Source of the DNA: Dryocola sp032051265
GTDB taxonomy: Bacteria > Pseudomonadota > Gammaproteobacteria > Enterobacterales > Enterobacteriaceae
NCBI GenBank assembly: GCA_032051265.1
Contig: DAMBYU010000002.1
Location: 496,001 to 560,000 of the forward strand
DNA: 64,000 bases
Reading direction: 5' to 3'
Shown: piece by piece, positions 36,042-44,920 of the stretch
How the letters are laid out: each line of letters begins with the position of its first letter
Position numbering within the stretch: position 1 is the first letter of the stretch
Position numbers and translations under genes: made by a program
Notes under the pieces: generated by a model
What the model was told of the DNA's origin: nothing
The model's database searches: none
Seen by the model: the letters and a program-made list of their open reading frames with translations, nothing else

Positions 36042-36455
36042 TCAACCCTTCGTTTGCTCGCCATCTTTCTCATCGGTGAAGCTTAACGACGCGGAATTCA
36101 CACAGTAGCGTTCGCCCGTAGGCTGCGGCCCGTCAGGGAAAACGTGGCCCAGGTGCGCTTCGCAGCTGCCGCAGCGGATCTCGACTCGCTCCATCCCGTG
36201 TGAGAAATCTTTTATATAACGAATGGCCGTCTCGCTTACCGGCTCGTAAAAGCTCGGCCAGCCGCAGCCGGAGTCATATTTGGATTCGGACATAAATAGC
36301 GCGGCATCGCAGACCAGGCAGTGATAGACACCGTCACGTTTGTTATGCAGCAAACGCCCCGAAAACGGCGGCTCCGTGCCATGTTGCTGGGTAACGTAAA
36401 ACTGCATTTCGTTAAGGTTTTTTTTCGCGAACTCAGGGGGTAATTGGTTAGCCAT
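36042..36455 (-). CDS. msrB: Peptide methionine (R)-S-oxide reductase
   Basis: Reduces methionine-R-sulfoxide in proteins. The 137-aa length matches E. coli MsrB. Two CxxC zinc pairs (CLVC and CGSC) and the catalytic Cys in GERYCVNSASL are present. The ATG at 36455 starts the conserved MANQ. Divergent from gapA. Confidence 0.96.
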   Translation of the reverse strand: MANQLPPEFAKKNLNEMQFYVTQQHGTEPPFSGRLLHNKRDGVYHCLVCDAALFMSESKYDSGCGWPSFYEPVSETAIRYIKDFSHGMERVEIRCGSCEAHLGHVFPDGPQPTGERYCVNSASLSFTDEKDGEQTKG

Positions 36456-36799
36456 ATGCGTACGTCTCGGGCAAGGATTGCAGTGACTGATACAGCATGA
36501 TTCTAACAAAAAATTAACAACGCCGCGCAGCTTTTTGTTCTAAACTTAGGCCTGAATTTCTGGCGCGGCGTTAATTGTGACTCTCATCACGTTTTTGTCG
36601 ATCACGCCCTTTAAAATGCCCAAACCCGTCCCCATATGGTCAACAACCAAAAGGGAAATGTGAAGCGGTTTTATCGTACGATTGGTGTCCACAGTATTGA
36701 TTTGTCGCAATGATTGACACGATTCCGCTTGACGCTGCGTAAGGTTTTTGTAATTTTACAGGCAACCTTTTATTCACTAACAAATAGCTGGTGGAATAT
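36456..36799. promoter_or_regulatory. msrB-gapA intergenic regulatory region
   Basis: A 344-bp gap without a gene. It holds a CRP site TGTGA-ctctca-TCACG at 36576-36591. The main gapA promoter is TTGACG (36729-36734) and TAATTT (36751-36756) with a 16-bp spacer. This promoter sequence agrees with the E. coli gapA P1 region as recalled. gapA in E. coli has several promoters; only these elements can be supported here. Confidence 0.75.
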
Positions 36800-37795
36800 A
36801 TGACTATCAAAGTAGGTATCAACGGTTTTGGCCGTATCGGCCGTATTGTTTTCCGTGCTGCTCAGGAACGTTCTGACGTTGAAATCGTTGGTATCAACGA
36901 TCTGTTAGACGCTGAATACATGGCTTACATGCTGAAGTATGACTCCACTCACGGCCGTTTCAACGGTACCGTAGAAGTGAAAGACGGCCACCTGGTTGTC
37001 AACGGCAAAACCATCCGTGTTACCGCTGAAAAAGATCCGGCTAACCTGAAATGGAACGAAATCGGCGTTGACGTTGTAGCTGAAGCTACCGGTATCTTCC
37101 TGACCGACGAAACCGCTCGTAAGCACATCACTGCTGGCGCGAAAAAAGTCGTTCTGACTGGTCCTTCCAAAGACAACACCCCAATGTTCGTTCGTGGTGC
37201 TAACTTTGAAAAATACGCAGGCCAGGACATCGTTTCTAACGCATCCTGCACCACCAACTGCCTGGCGCCGCTGGCTAAAGTTATCAACGACAACTTCGGT
37301 ATCGTTGAAGGCCTGATGACCACCGTTCACGCTACTACCGCTACTCAGAAAACCGTTGATGGCCCGTCTCACAAAGACTGGCGCGGCGGCCGCGGCGCAT
37401 CCCAGAACATCATCCCTTCTTCTACCGGTGCGGCTAAAGCTGTAGGTAAAGTACTGCCTGAGCTGAACGGCAAACTGACTGGTATGGCGTTCCGTGTGCC
37501 TACGCCTAACGTATCCGTTGTTGACCTGACCGTACGTCTGGAAAAAGCAGCGTCCTACGAAGAAATCAAGAAAGCCATCAAAGCCGCTTCTGAAGGCGAA
37601 ATGAAAGGCGTTCTGGGTTACACCGAAGACGACGTTGTTTCTACCGATTTCAACGGCGAAGTTTGCACTTCCGTGTTCGATGCCAAAGCGGGTATCGCAC
37701 TGAACGACAACTTTGTGAAACTGGTTTCCTGGTACGACAACGAAACTGGCTACTCCAATAAAGTACTGGACCTGATTGCTCACATCTCCAAATAA
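36800..37795 (+). CDS. gapA: Glyceraldehyde-3-phosphate dehydrogenase
   Basis: A glycolytic enzyme of 331 aa, the same as E. coli GapA. The Rossmann motif INGFGRIGR is at the N-terminus and the catalytic Cys in SNASCTTNCLAPL. Codon choice is strongly biased to optimal codons, unlike the neighbours, as expected of a highly expressed gene. The start at 36800 has GGTGGAA upstream; an in-frame ATG at 36791 is nine bases too early for it. A strong terminator follows. Confidence 0.98.
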   Translation: MTIKVGINGFGRIGRIVFRAAQERSDVEIVGINDLLDAEYMAYMLKYDSTHGRFNGTVEVKDGHLVVNGKTIRVTAEKDPANLKWNEIGVDVVAEATGIFLTDETARKHITAGAKKVVLTGPSKDNTPMFVRGANFEKYAGQDIVSNASCTTNCLAPLAKVINDNFGIVEGLMTTVHATTATQKTVDGPSHKDWRGGRGASQNIIPSSTGAAKAVGKVLPELNGKLTGMAFRVPTPNVSVVDLTVRLEKAASYEEIKKAIKAASEGEMKGVLGYTEDDVVSTDFNGEVCTSVFDAKAGIALNDNFVKLVSWYDNETGYSNKVLDLIAHISK

Positions 37796-37820
37796 GTTGA
37801 GATGAGTAATTGATCCCAGA

Positions 37821-37847
37821 AGGGCGACAATGGTCGCCCTTTTTTTT
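37821..37847 (+). terminator. gapA terminator
   Basis: AGGGCGAC-aatg-GTCGCCCT followed by eight T residues in total forms a textbook intrinsic terminator. Confidence 0.93.
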
Positions 37848-37872
37848 CGCTTTCGATATATAGGTTGAGTCA

Positions 37873-38760
37873 ATGATTACTAAAATTTTTGCCCTTCCGG
37901 TTATTGAACAGATCGCTGCCGCCCTCTCCCGTCGTCAGCTTGATGAACTGGAAGTGATTGTGGTCGATCATCCGCAGGTACGCGCCTCCGTGGCCTTACA
38001 AGGAGCGCATCTGCTCTGCTGGAAACCGGCCGGTGAAGAAGAGGTGCTGTGGCTAAGCAACAACACGCCGTTTAAAGTTGGCAAAGCGCTACGTGGCGGC
38101 GTGCCGATCTGCTGGCCGTGGTTTGGCCCTGCTGAGGATAAAGATCTGCCCGCGCACGGTTTTGCCCGTAATTTGCCGTGGACGCTAAGCGCGCACAGCG
38201 AAGATGCCAGCGGCGTTTCGCTGACGTTCAAACTGCAAAGCAGCGATGAAACCCGCAAGCTCTGGCCGCACGATTTCACCCTGTACGCCCGCTATAAGCT
38301 GGGTAAAACCTGCGAGATGGAGCTGGAAGCGCACGGCGAATTTGAAGCCACCAGCGCCCTGCACACCTATTTCAACGTGGGCGATATTGCCGATGTGAAA
38401 GTAAGCGGCCTGGGCAACGCGTATATCGACAAGGTACTCGGCGGTGAAAAAGGCCAGTTAACCGATGGCGTGCAGACTTTCCCCGATCGTACTGACCGAG
38501 TTTACCTGGCGGCAGAAGAACGCAGCGTAATTCATGATGCAGGCCTGAAGCGCACCATTGACGTTGTGCATCATCATCATAGCAACGTAGTGGGCTGGAA
38601 CCCGGGCCCGGCCCTCTCTGCCTCTATGGGCGATATGCCAGATGACGGCTATAAGACTTTTGTTTGTGTGGAGACGGCCTGCGTGACAACGTCACAAAAA
38701 GCCAGCACCGACAAACCAGCGCGCCTGGCAGCAACGCTGCGCGTAGCGAAGAACGGCTAA
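37873..38760 (+). CDS. yeaD: Glucose-6-phosphate 1-epimerase family protein YeaD
   Basis: A D-hexose-6-phosphate mutarotase of the aldose-1-epimerase superfamily, 295 aa. Characteristic segments are RGGVPICWPWFGP, AHGFAR, LHTYF and FVCVETA, the last including the catalytic Glu. It follows gapA after the terminator and has its own start. Its stop shares 4 bp with the convergent yeaE stop. Confidence 0.94.
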   Translation: MITKIFALPVIEQIAAALSRRQLDELEVIVVDHPQVRASVALQGAHLLCWKPAGEEEVLWLSNNTPFKVGKALRGGVPICWPWFGPAEDKDLPAHGFARNLPWTLSAHSEDASGVSLTFKLQSSDETRKLWPHDFTLYARYKLGKTCEMELEAHGEFEATSALHTYFNVGDIADVKVSGLGNAYIDKVLGGEKGQLTDGVQTFPDRTDRVYLAAEERSVIHDAGLKRTIDVVHHHHSNVVGWNPGPALSASMGDMPDDGYKTFVCVETACVTTSQKASTDKPARLAATLRVAKNG

Positions 38761-39608
38761 ACCATAGCTAAAGGCGTTTTGTGGCCCGGTGCCGGAAACG
38801 CCTTCTCCATTACGGCAATCTCTTCGTTACTCAGCGTTATATCGAGCACGGCAGCATTCTCTTTCACATGCGCCACGTTTCCGGCTTTTGGGATCGCCAT
38901 TACGCCGTGATGGCTTATCACCCACGCTAATAATATCTGCGCGACGGTAACTCCCTTCTGCGCCGCCAGCTGCTGCAGCGCCGGATGACTCATTAATCCA
39001 TCGCGCAATCGCCCCGCCTGAGCCAGCGGAGAGTAGGCCATCACCGGCATATTTTGCTGCTGGCACCACGGCAGCAGATCGAACTCAGTGCCACGCGCAG
39101 CCAGATGATAAAGCACCTGATTGGTTGCACACTCGGCCCCGCCGGCAAGCGCCGCCAGCTCCCGCATATCGTCATAATCGAGATTTGACACGCCCCAACG
39201 GCGGATTTTTCCTTGCTGCTTCAGGGCTTGCATGGCGCTAATAGTTTCTTCCAGCGGGATATCCCCGCGCCAGTGCAGCAGATAAAGATCGAGATAATCG
39301 CTCTGCAGACGTTTCAGGCTGGCTTCACAGGCGGCAATAGCTCGTTGTCCGCCCGCGTTCCATGGATAGACTTTCGACACGAGGAAAACCTCGTCTCGCC
39401 GCCCGCTAATAGCTTCGCCAACGATTCGCTCCGCCCCGCCCTCGGCGTACATTTCCGCCGTGTCGATTACTTTCAGACCCAGATCGATACCTGCCTGCAG
39501 GGCATGAACTTCGTCCCGACGCTGCAGCGGCTTCTCGCCCATAGCCCATGTTCCCTGCCCTATTGCAGGTAAACCCTGGCCTGCTGAAAAATGAAGTTGT
39601 CTGGTCAT
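38757..39608 (-). CDS. yeaE: Aldo-keto reductase YeaE
   Basis: An NADPH-dependent aldo-keto reductase of 283 aa; E. coli YeaE reduces methylglyoxal. The catalytic tetrad is visible: Asp and Tyr in IDTAEMYAEG, Lys in LVSKVYP and His in LLHWRG. The cofactor phosphate-binding region is IPKAGNVAHV. No signal peptide. Confidence 0.93.
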   Translation of the reverse strand: MTRQLHFSAGQGLPAIGQGTWAMGEKPLQRRDEVHALQAGIDLGLKVIDTAEMYAEGGAERIVGEAISGRRDEVFLVSKVYPWNAGGQRAIAACEASLKRLQSDYLDLYLLHWRGDIPLEETISAMQALKQQGKIRRWGVSNLDYDDMRELAALAGGAECATNQVLYHLAARGTEFDLLPWCQQQNMPVMAYSPLAQAGRLRDGLMSHPALQQLAAQKGVTVAQILLAWVISHHGVMAIPKAGNVAHVKENAAVLDITLSNEEIAVMEKAFPAPGHKTPLAMV

Positions 39609-39644
39609 AACGCCTCCTGAACAGGTTGCCCCTCTCTAATGCAA

Positions 39645-39665
39645 ACGGGGCGCAAAGCGCCCCGT
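39645..39665 (-). terminator. Hairpin downstream of mipA
   Basis: ACGGGGCGC-aaa-GCGCCCCGT is a perfect 9-bp stem lying just past the mipA stop and before yeaE on the minus strand. The T content after the stem (GTTTGC) is modest. Confidence 0.65.
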
Positions 39666-39686
39666 AAGTATGCACCAATTGCACCA

Positions 39687-40433
39687 TCAGAAACTGTAGG
39701 TTACGCCTGCAGAAATCAGGCCGCTCCATGATTTATCAACCATCGGGCTGTCTTTGATTTCATCACCCAGGCGGGTGTAACGTCCTGTGCCGTACACGCT
39801 CCAGTCGTCTGCAAACTTGTAGCTCGCCGCCAGCTCCAGATAGGGGTTCCAGCTATCGTCAGCATCATAGCTACTCAGACCGCTACGATTCGCCTCATTA
39901 TGGGAAACCCCATAATAGTAATCATTGTAGTTTTCACTGTGCCACGCCATACCAATACCCGGCGTCAGGGTTAACGCTCCGTTGGTATAGCGGTACAGCC
40001 AGGCCAGATCCCAGACGATACCGTTGCTGTTATCCAGCGTATCGCCCGACAGCGCCGTACGCAGGAAGCCATATTCGGTATTATGGACGTATGACAGCCC
40101 CGCCATCATGGTGCTTTTACGCTTGTCCAGACGGCGTAACTGACGATCGTCACTGTCGCCCGGTTTAAAATAGGTAGGGGAGTAATAGGCCATGATGGAC
40201 AGTTTGTCGGCCTTGTCGTTCCACAGATAGTAGCCGCCGCCCAGCCCACGGAACCAGAAGTTATCCCCCTCATAGTTGACAACCGGTAGCGGGTAGATAT
40301 CGCGGTCATACTGCTTATAGGGGCTCTCAACAATACCAACGCCGGCACCAACAGACCACTGATTGGCCGCGCTCGCGGTGCCCATTGAAGAGGCGATAAT
40401 CACACTCAATGCCAGAAGTTTGAATTTGGTCAC
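39687..40433 (-). CDS. mipA: MltA-interacting protein MipA (OmpV family)
   Basis: An outer-membrane protein of the MipA/OmpV family, 248 aa with a signal peptide (about 22 residues, ending ASA) and a C-terminal beta-strand ending in Phe. In E. coli it bridges the lytic transglycosylase MltA and PBP1B. Conserved stretches are YEGDNFWFRGLGGGYYLWND and TLDNSNGIVWD. The start is GTG. The upstream gap to yeaG holds no gene. Confidence 0.95.
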   Translation of the reverse strand: MTKFKLLALSVIIASSMGTASAANQWSVGAGVGIVESPYKQYDRDIYPLPVVNYEGDNFWFRGLGGGYYLWNDKADKLSIMAYYSPTYFKPGDSDDRQLRRLDKRKSTMMAGLSYVHNTEYGFLRTALSGDTLDNSNGIVWDLAWLYRYTNGALTLTPGIGMAWHSENYNDYYYGVSHNEANRSGLSSYDADDSWNPYLELAASYKFADDWSVYGTGRYTRLGDEIKDSPMVDKSWSGLISAGVTYSF

Positions 40434-40758
40434 AATCCATTCAGTCCTTTAATCAAATAATCAGCGGAACAAGTGTAACCGCGTCACCCTTTTCTCCCAA
40501 ATTTTTTACAAATCAAAAAACCTTATCAATCAACCAGCCTGGCAGATGAAGATTTCACTCACTTTTCACTTTTATGACGACTGTGCGATCGCTACGACGG
40601 CGCTTTACGCTAAAAGAAGAAATATCCGGATGAGTTATTGATATGTCATTGAAATTGGTTTGTAGCCGTATGCAAGTTTTGCAAATGCCATCTACGCTTT
40701 ATTTTAAGAAGGTGAATTACTCTGACGGCAGTACCAAAAAGCACTACAACAGATAAGT

Positions 40759-40774
40759 TGGCATAAGGGTTGCT
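40759..40774 (+). promoter_or_regulatory. Sigma-54 promoter of yeaGH
   Basis: TGGCATAAGGGTTGCT matches TGGCAC-N5-TTGCW with the correct GG-to-GC spacing of 12, and lies 85 bp upstream of the yeaG ATG. E. coli yeaG is part of the NtrC regulon, so this is expected. A possible activator site TGCAAGTTTTGCA is at 40671-40683, but it does not match NtrC well. The rest of the 426-bp gap from 40434 holds the mipA promoter region and no ORF. Confidence 0.85.
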
Positions 40775-40859
40775 GTACTCAGAATACGTCTTCCGGAGCC
40801 CCTATTACTATTACCTTCGGCTCTCTAACCTGTGCTAAAAAACGAAAGGACGGCATGCC

Positions 40860-42794
40860 ATGAATATATTCGATCACTATCGCCAGCGCTATGAAGCTGC
40901 CAAGGACGAAGAGTTCACACTGCAGGAATTTCTTGCCATCTGTAAGCAGGATCGCAGTGCCTATGCCAATGCGGCAGAAAGGCTATTGATGGCCATTGGT
41001 GAGCCAGTGATGGTAGATACTGCCACAGAGCCACGGCTGTCCCGTCTCTTTTCTAACCGGGTGATCTCCCGTTATCCGGCGTTTGAAGAGTTCTATGGTA
41101 TGGAAGAAGCCATTGAGCAAATTGTTTCTTATCTGAAACATGCGGCTCAGGGGCTTGAAGAGAAGAAGCAAATTCTCTATTTGCTGGGGCCGGTTGGCGG
41201 CGGTAAATCCTCACTGGCCGAACGTCTGAAGGCGCTGATGCAGCGCGTACCTATTTATACCCTGAGCGCCAACGGCGAGCGCAGTCCGGTAAACGATCAC
41301 CCGCTGTGCCTGTTTAACCCGCAGGAAGACGCCTCGATCCTTGAGAAAGAGTACGGCGTGCCTAACCGCTATCTGGGCACCATTATGTCCCCATGGGCGG
41401 CGAAGCGCCTGCACGAGTTTGGCGGCGATATAACCAAATTCCGCGTGGTAAAAGTCTGGCCGTCGATTCTGGCGCAGATTGCCATCGCCAAAACCGAACC
41501 GGGGGATGAGAACAACCAGGACATCTCGGCGCTGGTCGGTAAAGTGGATATCCGCAAGCTGGAAAACCATGCGCAAAACGATCCCGATGCCTATGGCTAC
41601 TCCGGCGCGCTGTGCCGCGCCAACCAGGGCATCATGGAATTCGTGGAAATGTTTAAAGCGCCGATTAAAGTGCTTCACCCGCTGCTGACTGCAACCCAGG
41701 AAGGGAACTATAACGGCACCGAAGGCATCTCCGCCCTGCCGTTTAACGGCATTATTCTGGCGCACTCCAACGAATCTGAGTGGGTCACTTTCCGTAATAA
41801 CAAAAACAATGAGGCATTCCTCGACCGCGTCTACATCGTCAAGGTGCCTTACTGCCTGCGCATCTCCGAAGAGATGAAAATCTACGAGAAGTTGCTTAAC
41901 CATAGTGAACTCTCCCACGCGCCTTGTGCTCCGGGTACGCTCGAAACGCTGTCGCGCTTCTCCATTCTTTCGCGCCTGAAAGAGCCGGAAAACTCCAGCA
42001 TCTACTCCAAAATGCGGGTGTACGACGGCGAAAGTCTGAAAGATACCGACCCGAAAGCGAAGTCCTATCAGGAATATCGCGATTACGCCGGGGTGGATGA
42101 AGGCATGAACGGTCTGTCGACGCGCTTCGCGTTCAAAATCCTCTCGCGCGTGTTTAACTTCGACCATGTAGAAGTCGCGGCCAACCCGGTACACCTTTTC
42201 TACGTGCTGGAGCAACAGATTGAACGCGAGCAGTTCCCTCAGGATCTGGCAGAAAAATATCTGGAACACCTGAAGGGCTACCTGATCCCGAAATATGCTG
42301 AATTCATCGGCAAAGAGATCCAGACGGCATACCTTGAATCCTACTCAGAATATGGACAGAACATTTTCGACCGTTATGTCACCTACGCTGATTTCTGGAT
42401 TCAGGATCAGGAATACCGCGACCCGGATACCGGCCAGCTCTTCGACCGTGAATCCCTGAATGCGGAACTGGAAAAAATTGAAAAACCGGCAGGCATCAGC
42501 AACCCGAAAGATTTCCGTAATGAAATCGTTAACTTCGTGCTGCGTGCCCGCGCCAATAATAACGGTCGCAATCCTAACTGGACCAGCTACGAGAAGCTGC
42601 GCACGGTTATTGAGAAGAAAATGTTCTCCAATACCGAAGAGCTGCTGCCCGTTATCTCGTTCAACGCCAAAACCTCGACCGACGAGCAGAAGAAACACGA
42701 TGACTTTGTCGATCGTATGATGGAGAAAGGCTATACCCGCAAACAGGTCCGTCTGCTGTGCGAATGGTATCTGCGGGTTCGCAAATCTTCATAA
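40860..42794 (+). CDS. yeaG: PrkA-family protein kinase YeaG
   Basis: A cytoplasmic Ser/Thr kinase-like AAA+ protein of 644 aa, involved in nitrogen-starvation and stationary-phase physiology in E. coli. The P-loop GPVGGGKSS is at residues 110-118, within the PrkA AAA domain; the PrkA C-terminal domain follows from about residue 390. It starts with AAAGGAC at good spacing and forms an operon with yeaH. Transcription from the sigma-54 promoter upstream is likely. Confidence 0.96.
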   Translation: MNIFDHYRQRYEAAKDEEFTLQEFLAICKQDRSAYANAAERLLMAIGEPVMVDTATEPRLSRLFSNRVISRYPAFEEFYGMEEAIEQIVSYLKHAAQGLEEKKQILYLLGPVGGGKSSLAERLKALMQRVPIYTLSANGERSPVNDHPLCLFNPQEDASILEKEYGVPNRYLGTIMSPWAAKRLHEFGGDITKFRVVKVWPSILAQIAIAKTEPGDENNQDISALVGKVDIRKLENHAQNDPDAYGYSGALCRANQGIMEFVEMFKAPIKVLHPLLTATQEGNYNGTEGISALPFNGIILAHSNESEWVTFRNNKNNEAFLDRVYIVKVPYCLRISEEMKIYEKLLNHSELSHAPCAPGTLETLSRFSILSRLKEPENSSIYSKMRVYDGESLKDTDPKAKSYQEYRDYAGVDEGMNGLSTRFAFKILSRVFNFDHVEVAANPVHLFYVLEQQIEREQFPQDLAEKYLEHLKGYLIPKYAEFIGKEIQTAYLESYSEYGQNIFDRYVTYADFWIQDQEYRDPDTGQLFDRESLNAELEKIEKPAGISNPKDFRNEIVNFVLRARANNNGRNPNWTSYEKLRTVIEKKMFSNTEELLPVISFNAKTSTDEQKKHDDFVDRMMEKGYTRKQVRLLCEWYLRVRKSS

Positions 42795-42864
42795 CGTCTG
42801 AGTCAGAAACAGGTGCCACAACCGTGGCACCCCTGCGCAGTTGGCAAAGAAGTTTGGGGGAACT

Positions 42865-44148
42865 ATGGCCTATTTTATTGACAGGCGACTGAACGGCAAA
42901 AACAAGAGCGCGGTCAACCGCCAGCGTTTTTTGCGCCGTTATAAAGCACAAATCAAACAGTCGATTTCCGAGGCCATCAACAAGCGTTCGGTAACCGACG
43001 TGGATAGCGGTGAGTCCGTCTCTATCCCAGGTGAAGATATCAGCGAACCGATGTTTCATCAGGGCCGTGGCGGTCTGCGTCATCGCGTGCATCCCGGAAA
43101 CGATCATTTTGTACAGAACGACCGCATCGAGCGTCCTCAGGGCGGCGGCGGTGGATCCGGCGGCGGGCAGGGTCAGGCAAGCCCGGATGGTGAAGGTCAG
43201 GATGAGTTCGTCTTCCAGATCTCAAAAGATGAATACCTCGACCTGCTGTTTGAAGACCTTGCGTTGCCAAATCTGCAGAAAAACCAGCAGCGGCAGCTCA
43301 ACGAGTTTAAAACGCATCGTGCGGGTTATACCTCTAACGGCGTGCCGGCGAATATCGCCGTGGTGCGTTCCCTGCAAAACTCGCTGGCGCGACGCACGGC
43401 AATGACTGCCGGAAAACGTCGTCAGCTGCACGAGCTGGAAGACAGCCTTGAAACCGTCAGCAAAAGCGAACCTGCGCAATTGCTGGAAGAAGAACGTCTG
43501 CGCAAAGAGATAGCTGAGCTACGCGAGAGAATCGCCCGCGTACCCTTTATCGATACGTTCGATTTGCGCTACAAAAACTACGAAAAACGCGCCGAGCCTT
43601 CAAGCCAGGCCGTCATGTTCTGTCTGATGGATGTCTCCGGCTCTATGGACCAGGCCACCAAGGACATGGCAAAGCGTTTTTACATCCTGCTCTATTTATT
43701 CCTGAGCAGAACCTATAAAAACGTAGAGGTGGTTTATATCCGCCACCATACACAGGCGAAGGAAGTGGATGAGCACGAATTCTTCTATTCGCAGGAAACC
43801 GGCGGCACTATTGTATCGAGCGCGTTGAAGCTGATGGATGAGGTCGTGAAAGAAAGGTATGACCCAACGCAGTGGAACATCTACGCCGCGCAGGCCTCGG
43901 ATGGCGATAACTGGGCAGATGACTCGCCGCTGTGCCATGAACTGCTGGCGAAAAAACTGCTGCCGGTGGTGCGCTATTACAGCTATATCGAAATCACCCG
44001 CCGCGCGCACCAGACGCTATGGCGTGAATATGAAGACCTGCAGGCAACCTTCGATAACTTCGCTATGCAGCACATCCGCGACCAGGACGATATCTATCCT
44101 GTGTTCCGGGAACTTTTTCAGAAGCAAACCAGCGATTCTCATAATTAA
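42865..44148 (+). CDS. yeaH: DUF444 protein YeaH (VWA domain)
   Basis: A 427-aa protein, the same length as E. coli YeaH, always found with yeaG. The von Willebrand A-like C-terminal half has the metal-site motif DVSGSM. A Gly-rich linker with GGGGGSGGGQGQ separates an N-terminal region, and a coiled-coil-like stretch (about residues 190-230) precedes the VWA part. The role is unknown; it is thought to work with YeaG. The ATG at 42865 is chosen over an earlier in-frame TTG because it gives the conserved start MAYFIDRR. Confidence 0.94.
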   Translation: MAYFIDRRLNGKNKSAVNRQRFLRRYKAQIKQSISEAINKRSVTDVDSGESVSIPGEDISEPMFHQGRGGLRHRVHPGNDHFVQNDRIERPQGGGGGSGGGQGQASPDGEGQDEFVFQISKDEYLDLLFEDLALPNLQKNQQRQLNEFKTHRAGYTSNGVPANIAVVRSLQNSLARRTAMTAGKRRQLHELEDSLETVSKSEPAQLLEEERLRKEIAELRERIARVPFIDTFDLRYKNYEKRAEPSSQAVMFCLMDVSGSMDQATKDMAKRFYILLYLFLSRTYKNVEVVYIRHHTQAKEVDEHEFFYSQETGGTIVSSALKLMDEVVKERYDPTQWNIYAAQASDGDNWADDSPLCHELLAKKLLPVVRYYSYIEITRRAHQTLWREYEDLQATFDNFAMQHIRDQDDIYPVFRELFQKQTSDSHN

Positions 44149-44155
44149 CCTAAAT

Positions 44156-44194
44156 AAATCAGCCAGTTAATGTAAATTTTCTGGCTGATTTTTT
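44156..44194 (+). terminator. yeaGH terminator
   Basis: AAATCAGCCAG and CTGGCTGATTT flank a 14-nt loop and are followed by more T residues. Confidence 0.9.
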
Positions 44195-44199
44195 AGCAT

Positions 44200-44406
44200 C
44201 TATTTACCCGGGTCCTTGTACGGATCCTTCGTATCATCCTCGCTGTCGTCTCGCGTCCGGGGTATTTCTCCGTGTTTCTTAGGCTCATCCCTGATCGAAT
44301 GATCGTCTTCTTCGTGAGCGTTACCGGCATCAGGCGCTGCCTCCGGCAGGCCTTTGCTGACCTCACCCTCTTTGCTTCGATGTTCGTTTGAATCAAGTTT
44401 CGACAT
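44200..44406 (-). CDS. Small acidic hydrophilic protein, unknown
   Basis: A 68-aa protein not recognised as a named family. It is very rich in Asp, Glu, Lys, Pro and Ser with almost no hydrophobic residues and is probably disordered, reminiscent of small general-stress hydrophilins. The start at 44406 has AAGGAG eight bases upstream, which supports translation. Frame-specific codon use and the ribosome site argue for a real gene. It ends next to the yeaGH terminator, which could serve both directions. Confidence 0.65.
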   Translation of the reverse strand: MSKLDSNEHRSKEGEVSKGLPEAAPDAGNAHEEDDHSIRDEPKKHGEIPRTRDDSEDDTKDPYKDPGK

Positions 44407-44580
44407 AACGTTCTCCTTTTGCTTCCTGAATCTTAAGTCTAGACGATAATGCCGCACGGTTTAGCTCCCGAGACGAGAACGGTAAGCGCTATTAGATCCA
44501 GGGAGTTGTAGTTGGTAACATTCCGCGTGTATATTTTTCACTGATACAACATGGGCTTATTACATAAAAACAGGAATAAT

Positions 44581-44871
44581 ATGAAAAAGTTGATTATGGT
44601 TATTTTGGCTGCCACAGCCATTTCCGGATGCGCACAGCAAACCTTCTCTGTGAACAAAGGCGTCACAACTGCACCGCAGCAAGTCACCACACATCACTTC
44701 TTTGTAAGCGGTATCGGTCAAAAGAAACAAATTGACGCGGCTCAGGTTTGCGGCGGTGCTGATAAGGTCCTGAGCACCGAAGTCCAGCAGACGTTTGTTA
44801 ATGGCCTGCTTGGTTTTGTTACCTTCGGCATTTATACGCCGCGTGAAGCACGCGTGTATTGCGCTAAGTAA
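44581..44871 (+). CDS. bor: Bor family outer-membrane lipoprotein
   Basis: A 96-aa lipoprotein with a signal sequence ending in the lipobox ISGC (Cys at about residue 17). The rest matches the phage lambda Bor/Iss family (FFVSGIGQ, IDAAQVCGG, VYCAK). Bor and Iss raise serum resistance in E. coli. No other phage gene is near, so this is an orphan copy. The start has AGGAA upstream, and a terminator lies at 44892-44917. Confidence 0.85.
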   Translation: MKKLIMVILAATAISGCAQQTFSVNKGVTTAPQQVTTHHFFVSGIGQKKQIDAAQVCGGADKVLSTEVQQTFVNGLLGFVTFGIYTPREARVYCAK

Positions 44872-44891
44872 TTCAATCTACATAGCTCGTT

Positions 44892-44917
44892 AAAGCCCAC
44901 TAGTCGTGGGCTTTTTT
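44892..44917 (+). terminator. Terminator of the bor-like gene
   Basis: AAAGCCCAC-TAGTC-GTGGGCTTT with a six-T run. The convergent kbp gene ends at 44921, so the hairpin may serve both. Confidence 0.9.
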
Positions 44918-44920
44918 GTG

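Noticed and set aside
36905..37873. A 322-codon minus-strand frame over gapA
   Set aside because: Caused by the strong codon bias of gapA; covers the gapA terminator as well.
41211..42269. A 352-codon minus-strand frame inside yeaG
   Set aside because: Antisense to a conserved kinase gene, with no family features.
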